A DNA stretch of 44,354 bases from assembly GCA_009781425.1 (NCBI GenBank), contig WQYC01000021.1, positions 1 through 44,354 of the forward strand, given 5' to 3'. The notes below the pieces were generated by a model, which made no database searches, was not told the DNA's origin, and saw nothing but the letters and a program-made list of their open reading frames with translations. The position numbers and the translations under genes were made by a program. Source of the stretch: Oscillospiraceae bacterium. Lineage in GTDB: Bacteria > Bacillota > Clostridia > Oscillospirales > Ruminococcaceae. Shown piece by piece: positions 39,736 through 44,354 of this stretch; within the stretch, counting starts at the first letter, position 1, and each line of letters begins with the position of its first letter.

Positions 39736-40370
39736 AAATATCTTGTAATATTATCGCAGACATTTTAGAATTATACGCTGACGGCGTGGTTTCGGAGGAT
39801 ACGAAAGGCTTAGTGGAAACGCACTTAAACGACTGCGCCGCCTGCCGCGAGAAGCTCGCGGGAATTAAAAAAAGCATAATAATACCCGCCGAAACAAAAG
39901 CAGAGCTTATAAAAAAAATCGGCAAAAAAATAAAAGCAAGACACATTGCATATTCTACGGTTATTTTTGCATTAATTGCCGCAATATTATTCGTAGGAGT
40001 AAAGAATTACTCTCTTCATAATCCGCCGGAATATCGTCTGCCGAGTATAACTTCTTTCAGCAGAGTAAAATTTGACCGTGTTGAATTAAGAGGTGATTAT
40101 ATTCATGTGTTTTTCAACAGAAGCACAGATATAGGCGGTATGTCATATGTATTCAACGATGATAACAAGACAGCAGACCTTCATGTGTGTTTATACGGCA
40201 GGGTGCGCTCCGAACCCTTAGAATGCTCATATAACGCATTTATACAAAGGTCATATGATAATCAAGAACCTGTTGAAATTATTGCAGTTTATTATTGTAC
40301 AAGCAATGATTGCATGAGTTGGCGTTCTTGTAATTATTCAAATGCAACTTTACTTTGGGAAAAGGGATAA
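39732..40370 (+). CDS. Anti-sigma factor with zinc-finger (zf-HC2) domain
   Basis: A 212-residue membrane protein. The N-terminus carries the anti-sigma zinc finger: Cys5, then His-x3-Cys-x2-Cys in ETHLNDCAACREKL (about 32-45). One transmembrane helix (about 76-98) follows and the C-terminal part (about 115 residues) would be outside. The start at 39732 uses GGAGGA and overlaps the sigma stop. It should hold the sigma factor at the membrane until an external signal arrives. The outer domain contains several cysteines (CSYN, CTSNDCMSW, SCNYS) that might sense redox state; this is inference. Confidence 0.87.
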   Translation: MKISCNIIADILELYADGVVSEDTKGLVETHLNDCAACREKLAGIKKSIIIPAETKAELIKKIGKKIKARHIAYSTVIFALIAAILFVGVKNYSLHNPPEYRLPSITSFSRVKFDRVELRGDYIHVFFNRSTDIGGMSYVFNDDNKTADLHVCLYGRVRSEPLECSYNAFIQRSYDNQEPVEIIAVYYCTSNDCMSWRSCNYSNATLLWEKG

Positions 40371-40373
40371 ATA

Positions 40374-40397
40374 AAACGGACGCTTCGGCGTCCGTTT
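40374..40397. terminator. Bidirectional terminator, sigma operon and PFL gene
   Basis: AAACGGACGC-TTCG-GCGTCCGTTT: a 10-bp stem with an ultra-stable TTCG loop. The minus side runs on into TTTTATTTAT for the PFL gene; the plus side has TTTCTC. Confidence 0.85.
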
Positions 40398-40401
40398 CTC
40401 A

Positions 40402-41757
40402 TTAATTCTTCAAGCTCTGCAACGGCGCAGGGATTCTTCCGCCTCGTGAGATGAATTTCGCGGGCGAGAATTTATTCACCGCCATGACAGGCCCGCTCCC
40501 GAACAGCCCGCCGAAGTCAAGCATCTCGCCTTCTTTTCTGCCGATTGCGGGGATAATTCTGACGGCTGTGGTTTTGTTGTTGACCATGCCGATTGCGGCT
40601 TCGTCAGCGATAATCGCGGAAATTATATCAGCAGACGTATCGCCCGGGACAACCACCATGTCAAGCCCGACCGAGCAAACCGCCGTCATGGCTTCGAGCT
40701 TTTCGAGCGTTAATGCACCTGCTTGCACGGCGCGAATCATTCCCGCATCCTCGGAAACAGGGATAAATGCACCCGACAAGCCGCCAACGTGCGACGAAGC
40801 CATTACGCCGCCTTTTTTCACCGCATCGTTAAGCAGGGCTAATGCCGCTGTAGTACCGTAGGCACCGCACTTTTCAAGCCCCATTTCTTCCAAAATATAC
40901 GCCACGCTGTCCCCGACTGCGGGCGTGGGCGCAAGCGATAAGTCCACAATTCCGAAAGGTACGTCGAGCATTTTCGCGGCTTCCGCGCCGACAAGCTGCC
41001 CCATTCTTGTAATTTTGAACGCCGTGCGCTTGATTTGCTCGGCGATTTCGTCGATTGTCGCGTGTGGCATCTTTTGCACTGCCGCGCGTACAACGCCGGG
41101 CCCGCTTACGCCGACGTTAATTACTGTATCGGGCTCGCCCGTGCCGTGAAATGCGCCCGCCATGAACGGATTATCCTCGACAGCGTTACAGAAAACTACG
41201 ATTTTTGCCGCACCGAAGCAGAAATTATCGGCAGTTTTTTTCGAGGCTTCAAGAATAATTTCGCCCATGAGCTTAACTGCGTCCATGTTGATTCCTGCGT
41301 GCGTTGAGCCGATGTTGACCGAGCTGCAAACCCGCTCGGTTTGGCTCAACGCTTCGGGAATTGACTTGATTAGCTCCAAATCTCCTGCCGAAAAGCCCTT
41401 ATGAACTAATGCGCTGTAGCCGCCGATGTAATTTACGCCGGTGGCTTTTGCGGCTTTGTCTAAAGCCAGCGCGAGCTTAACGGGGCTTTGCTTCGTTGCC
41501 GCGGAAATAGCGGCTATGGGCGTTACAGAAATCCGCTTGTTAATTATCGGGATTCCGTAGCGTTTTTCGAGCTGTTCGCCGACCTTTACGTGATTTTCGG
41601 CGGCTTTTGTGATTTTGTCGTAGACCTTGGTGCAAGCCTTGTCAAGAACGGGGTCAATGCAGTCAAGAAGCGAGATTCCCATTGTTATCGTGCGAATATC
41701 TAAGTTCTCGTCTTGAATCATTTGTATGGTTTCGAGAATGTCGTTGTTATTAATCAT
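40402..41757 (-). CDS. PFL family protein (UPF0210/DUF711)
   Basis: A 451-residue protein of the DUF711/UPF0210 family, which is structurally related to glycyl-radical/PFL-fold proteins but lacks a demonstrated reaction. Seen here: [16 protein letters not shown] at the start, [17 protein letters not shown], the [11 protein letters not shown] segment and [13 protein letters not shown] near the C-terminus. The length is normal for the family. In many Bacillota it is encoded right behind an ACT-domain protein of the UPF0237 family, and that pairing is present here with an 8-base gap. The ACT partner suggests control by an amino acid or another small ligand. Confidence 0.9.
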   Translation of the reverse strand: MINNNDILETIQMIQDENLDIRTITMGISLLDCIDPVLDKACTKVYDKITKAAENHVKVGEQLEKRYGIPIINKRISVTPIAAISAATKQSPVKLALALDKAAKATGVNYIGGYSALVHKGFSAGDLELIKSIPEALSQTERVCSSVNIGSTHAGINMDAVKLMGEIILEASKKTADNFCFGAAKIVVFCNAVEDNPFMAGAFHGTGEPDTVINVGVSGPGVVRAAVQKMPHATIDEIAEQIKRTAFKITRMGQLVGAEAAKMLDVPFGIVDLSLAPTPAVGDSVAYILEEMGLEKCGAYGTTAALALLNDAVKKGGVMASSHVGGLSGAFIPVSEDAGMIRAVQAGALTLEKLEAMTAVCSVGLDMVVVPGDTSADIISAIIADEAAIGMVNNKTTAVRIIPAIGRKEGEMLDFGGLFGSGPVMAVNKFSPAKFISRGGRIPAPLQSLKN

Positions 41758-41765
41758 TTTAGCTC

Positions 41766-42035
41766 CTAAACTCTGTGCATTGAATTGAAAATATCCTCGT
41801 GCATTACATGAATTTGCAAATTTAAGTCTGCGCCGAGACTTTTCAGCTTATCCGAAAACGCGCCGAAGTCGCCCTGCAAGCCGCTTATATCGGCGAGCAT
41901 GGTCATAGCGAACAGGTCTTGCATTACGGTTTGCGTGACGTCCATGACGTTGACGTTGTCGGCGGCGCAGATGCCTGTGACCTTCGCTAAAATGCCTACT
42001 GTATCTTTGCCGATAACGGTTATAACGGCTCTCAT
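41766..42035 (-). CDS. ACT-domain protein (UPF0237)
   Basis: An 89-residue single ACT domain: [37 protein letters not shown], then [11 protein letters not shown]. The length is exactly that of the UPF0237 family. The ATG at 42035 is preceded by GGAGG 7 bases upstream; the longer frame starting at 42116 crosses the promoter. Probably a ligand-sensing partner of the PFL protein downstream. Confidence 0.92.
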   Translation of the reverse strand: MRAVITVIGKDTVGILAKVTGICAADNVNVMDVTQTVMQDLFAMTMLADISGLQGDFGAFSDKLKSLGADLNLQIHVMHEDIFNSMHRV

Positions 42036-42077
42036 AATATTTCCTCCGGATTTTAAATTACTTATTTTCTGTAGACA

Positions 42078-42106
42078 AGTATAACACAGCCCGATAAAAA
42101 ATGCAA
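42078..42106 (-). promoter_or_regulatory. Promoter of ACT-PFL operon
   Basis: On the minus strand TTGCAT (42101-42106), 17 bases, TATACT (42078-42083). Confidence 0.65.
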
Positions 42107-42147
42107 TAGAGCGCAAAAAATTTACAATACAATTTTAAAATTTCATC

Positions 42148-42176
42148 TTGACATATTTAAAAATCTGTGATATAAT
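42148..42176 (+). promoter_or_regulatory. Promoter of tRNA-Trp
   Basis: Perfect TTGACA (42148-42153), 17 bases, perfect TATAAT (42171-42176), divergent from the ACT gene. Confidence 0.88.
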
Positions 42177-42207
42177 ATGTAAGTTAAATCAATGCTTTTG
42201 ACAATTT

Positions 42208-42279
<72 letters not shown>

Positions 42280-42281
42280 TA

Positions 42282-42310
42282 GAAATAACCGCTCGTAGAG
42301 CGGTTATTTC
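42282..42310 (+). terminator. Hairpin after tRNA-Trp
   Basis: A 13-bp perfect stem GAAATAACCGCTC with its complement and a 3-base loop, followed by ATTTATG. Likely terminates the tRNA transcript, though the T-run is poor. It could also form part of the attachment region. Confidence 0.65.
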
Positions 42311-42347
42311 ATTTATGTGTGTAACTAATTCGGGAGCGCAGAGCAGT

Positions 42348-42368
42348 TTTGCTCACAATTTGCTCACA
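42348..42368 (+). repeat. Direct repeats between tRNA-Trp and integrase gene
   Basis: TTTGCTCACA occurs twice (42348-42357 and 42359-42368), 11 bases apart, about one helical turn. Such spaced direct repeats next to an integrase gene resemble arm-type binding sites; no binding is shown. Nothing else recognisable lies in 42311-42441. Confidence 0.4.
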
Positions 42369-42441
42369 CCTGTTGCAAAAAAATATAAGCTATTATGCTG
42401 TAATACGAAATAATCGGCAGGGATTTATCCTTGCTATTTTT

Positions 42442-43833
42442 TTATGCCTGCTTTTTCTTACGATTTGACATCGGCGCGAGAATGTCCTGCAGGACCTCCG
42501 CCGCCGCTTCATCTGCGCTCCTTATGGCGTGTGAGTAAATTTTGCTTGTTGTGACCGGACTCGAATGTCCTAAGCGTTTAGCGAGAGCCGGAAGCGATAC
42601 GCCGCCCGCAATCTGTAACGAGGCGTTTGTGTGACGAAGATGATGCGCCGAAATGTCCGGTAAATCCTGCTTGCGGATAAAGTCGTAAAACCACTTAGAG
42701 AAGCTATTCGGATTTATGCGCTCGCCATTCCAGGCGGTGAATAAATAATTGTTTTCAGTCCATTTACTTCCAAGCTCGCGCTTGTAGTTATCCTGCCATT
42801 TCTGATAATCCTTTAATAAATGTACAGCGACAAGCGGTAATTTAATATCGCGATATGAAGTCGCATTTTTAGTGGTGTCGAGGTAAATCCCCAGCGACGG
42901 CGTGTGCAGAAGCGATTTATTTACCGATAGAACGCTTTTCTTGTAATCAATGTCGCACCACTGAAGCGCGCAGAGCTCTCCGCGCCTTGTTCCTGTGTAA
43001 AGCAACAGCTTTACCATTACCTCGTATTGGAAATTATCTTGCGCCTCAACTGCTTCGATAAGCACCGCCGCCTGCTCTTCATCAAGATATTTTGCTTCTT
43101 TTATCTCTACTTTAGGCGGTTTCACGCGCTCGCACGGATTAGAAAATAAAACTCCCCACTGAACAGCCATATTGAGCATTGCGGATAGCAGTCGGTGATA
43201 ATGCCGACGCGTCTGCCCCGAAAGTGGCTTGCTATTGTAAGGTGCAAACGTGGAATTAAAGTCTAATTTCAAAGCTTCGCAAACCGTTAAAGCTGTCTTG
43301 TGGCGGACATTTTTCATGCTTACGGCAGAAGCAATTGTGTTTACGGCAATTCCCGAGAGTTCCGCTATAGCTGTCTGCGTTATGCGTTTTTCCTTTAAAA
43401 TCGGGCGCAGGTCAACAGTTGCGTAATATTTCACATCTTCCCGTACTCCCTCTTCCGCAAGATTTTCATAGAAAAGGTTCAAATGATGCGGTTGAATCTT
43501 CTCGAGCTTCATGTGACCTAAAGCCTGCTTAATTCGCGGAAGCAGCTGTTTATAACGGTCGAGCGTCTTTGGACGAAGCTGTGGTTCGGCGTGCGAAGTC
43601 AGCCAAATTTCGATGAACTCGTTCAGCTTCATATTACTATCCAACACCTGCCCCGAAAGGCACTTCTCCTCAAACAGCATCGCCTGCCTCTTCGCTTCCT
43701 TCTCCGCCTGCTTCGGCGTCAAATCAGACGGCGGCTTCCAGGTTAAACACTTATGTATACGCTTGCCGTTGCCATCAAACCCCGTACTGACGCGGATTAG
43801 ATAAGAATTACCCCTCTTAGTTACATTAGCCAT
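42442..43833 (-). CDS. int: Tyrosine recombinase (integrase) with inserted XRE-like HTH
   Basis: A 463-residue integrase. Order: arm-binding N-domain (1-60, SYLIRVSTGFDGNGKRI), core-binding SAM-like domain (from about 65, NEFIEIWLTSHAEPQLRPKTL), then a roughly 57-residue insert (141-197) that reads as a Cro/XRE helix-turn-helix (KRITQTAIAELSGIAVNTIASAV). The rest of the core domain and the catalytic domain follow. Catalytic residues: Arg283 in TGTRRGEL, His397 and Arg400 in HHLRHT, His423 in LGH, Tyr433 in IYSH. It faces tRNA-Trp, the usual arrangement for an element integrated there. GGAGG lies before the ATG, and the start overlaps the upstream regulator gene by 8 bases. Confidence 0.92.
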   Translation of the reverse strand: MANVTKRGNSYLIRVSTGFDGNGKRIHKCLTWKPPSDLTPKQAEKEAKRQAMLFEEKCLSGQVLDSNMKLNEFIEIWLTSHAEPQLRPKTLDRYKQLLPRIKQALGHMKLEKIQPHHLNLFYENLAEEGVREDVKYYATVDLRPILKEKRITQTAIAELSGIAVNTIASAVSMKNVRHKTALTVCEALKLDFNSTFAPYNSKPLSGQTRRHYHRLLSAMLNMAVQWGVLFSNPCERVKPPKVEIKEAKYLDEEQAAVLIEAVEAQDNFQYEVMVKLLLYTGTRRGELCALQWCDIDYKKSVLSVNKSLLHTPSLGIYLDTTKNATSYRDIKLPLVAVHLLKDYQKWQDNYKRELGSKWTENNYLFTAWNGERINPNSFSKWFYDFIRKQDLPDISAHHLRHTNASLQIAGGVSLPALAKRLGHSSPVTTSKIYSHAIRSADEAAAEVLQDILAPMSNRKKKQA

Positions 43834-44354
43834 CGCTGCCTCCTTTCCACTTCAAAACCTTACGAAATCTCCGCATTTGTGTGCAGAAATGCGTAAGAAT
43901 AACTTCTTGCAATCCCTCGGCAGTGATACCCATGCTCTCCATGTACATTTTCTTTTCATCTACCCTGCTCGCCAAAACATATTCTATGCTTGAGGCATTT
44001 ACCTCCGAGTAACAATATTGTGCGAGCGTCTTTAACACTTCCTGCCCTTCCTTGGAAGTTAACATATCGTTAAATAAGTCTCGGAGCAGCATGGTATTAT
44101 GAACCCGCTTTGTATTATCGGCGGCTTTTTTGCCTTTGCCTTTCGGGTCAGGTATGTCCGAAAGCACCGCCAAAGCCTGCTCGTTCAGCCCGAAACGAGC
44201 AACTGCTTCCTGCATAAAATCATCGGGCGCAGTTGTGCGGGTGCGCCCGAGCAGAAAGTCGCAGGACACGCCGAAGTACTCTGCGAGTGCTACCATATTG
44301 CCTGTCTTAATATCGCGCGAGCCGTTCTCCCACTGCGAAATCGTTACTCTGTCC
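43826..44354 (-). CDS. XRE-family transcriptional regulator (partial at right edge)
   Basis: The frame is open to the end of the window, so the true start lies outside. The visible part has a helix-turn-helix remainder, DRVTISQWENGSRDIKTGN, followed by VALAEYFGVSCDFLLGRT, the typical phage-repressor layout. A helical C-terminal domain of about 135 residues (EVLKTLAQYCYSEV, ending FRKVLKWKGGSDG) follows without a peptidase motif. The first in-frame ATG inside the window (44296) would cut the HTH in half, so it is not the real start. It overlaps the integrase by 8 bases and probably controls the element. Confidence 0.85.
   Translation of the reverse strand, partial: DRVTISQWENGSRDIKTGNMVALAEYFGVSCDFLLGRTRTTAPDDFMQEAVARFGLNEQALAVLSDIPDPKGKGKKAADNTKRVHNTMLLRDLFNDMLTSKEGQEVLKTLAQYCYSEVNASSIEYVLASRVDEKKMYMESMGITAEGLQEVILTHFCTQMRRFRKVLKWKGGSDG

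Noticed and set aside
42282-42310. The 13-bp stem as an integron attC-like site
   Set aside because: There is no integron integrase, no cassette array and no matching core sequences; a tRNA terminator explains it better.

Overview
The window looks like chromosome from an anaerobic, spore-forming Bacillota (Clostridia, probably an uncultured gut or rumen Oscillospirales-type lineage). The grounds are: spoIIP and a SleB-type germination hydrolase, an AddAB rather than RecBCD pair, RNase Y, strong AGGAGG ribosome binding sites, many TTGACA-N17-TATAAT promoters, lipobox-type lipoproteins and tRNAs without an encoded CCA. Taxonomy is inferred from gene content only.

Layout. (1) 1-9427, plus strand: a plant-polysaccharide uptake and cleavage cluster (tail of a membrane protein, YIP1-type membrane protein, DUF5696 protein, two sugar ABC permeases, a carbohydrate-binding-like lipoprotein, the solute-binding lipoprotein, a secreted GH5 endoglucanase). 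(2) 9433-14183, minus strand: a convergent operon of a surface-anchored protein, a cytoplasmic GH27 alpha-galactosidase and a cytoplasmic GH2 beta-galactosidase. The GH5 would cut glucan or hemicellulose outside, the ABC system would import oligosaccharides, and GH27/GH2 would remove galactose inside. No ABC ATPase is present, as is usual for this transporter type. (3) 14341-21321, minus: DUF1492 gene-addB-addA (double-strand break repair) in one operon. (4) 21374-23398: rny and tRNA-Ser from divergent promoters. (5) 23420-25665, minus: DrrAB-type ABC exporter plus a polysaccharide deacetylase, driven by a promoter sitting inside an 18-bp-arm inverted repeat. (6) 25684-26940: AGCS sodium/amino-acid symporter.

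(7) 27030-32706 is an accessory, AT-richer stretch: a hypothetical gene and a lipoprotein gene, each preceded by the same roughly 50-bp promoter block and followed by the same roughly 90-bp block that ends in the start of spoIIP. Then come spoIIP itself, a MuF-type/M23 peptidase fusion, a small lipoprotein, sleB and a DUF4303 (immunity-like) protein. (8) 32756-34998: an intracellular GH8 oligoxylanase under an operator-like dyad, and a CBM-bearing lipoprotein. (9) 35061-39186: two tandem paralogous lipoproteins, a PstS-like lipoprotein and a WYL regulator. (10) 39182-40397: ECF sigma/anti-sigma pair with a likely autoregulated promoter. (11) 40402-42106, minus: PFL/DUF711 protein and ACT-domain protein. 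(12) 42148-44354: tRNA-Trp followed by an integrase and an XRE regulator, the left edge of an integrated element that continues past the window.

The most unusual signal is a 27-bp palindromic element (GTAGGG...CCG) found eight times. Every copy is inside a coding sequence, and copies on the same strand as the gene always use the same reading frame. The six-base-pair stem is preserved by compensatory changes at four variable pairs. It resembles, in behaviour but not in sequence, the in-frame palindromic elements known from Rickettsia.
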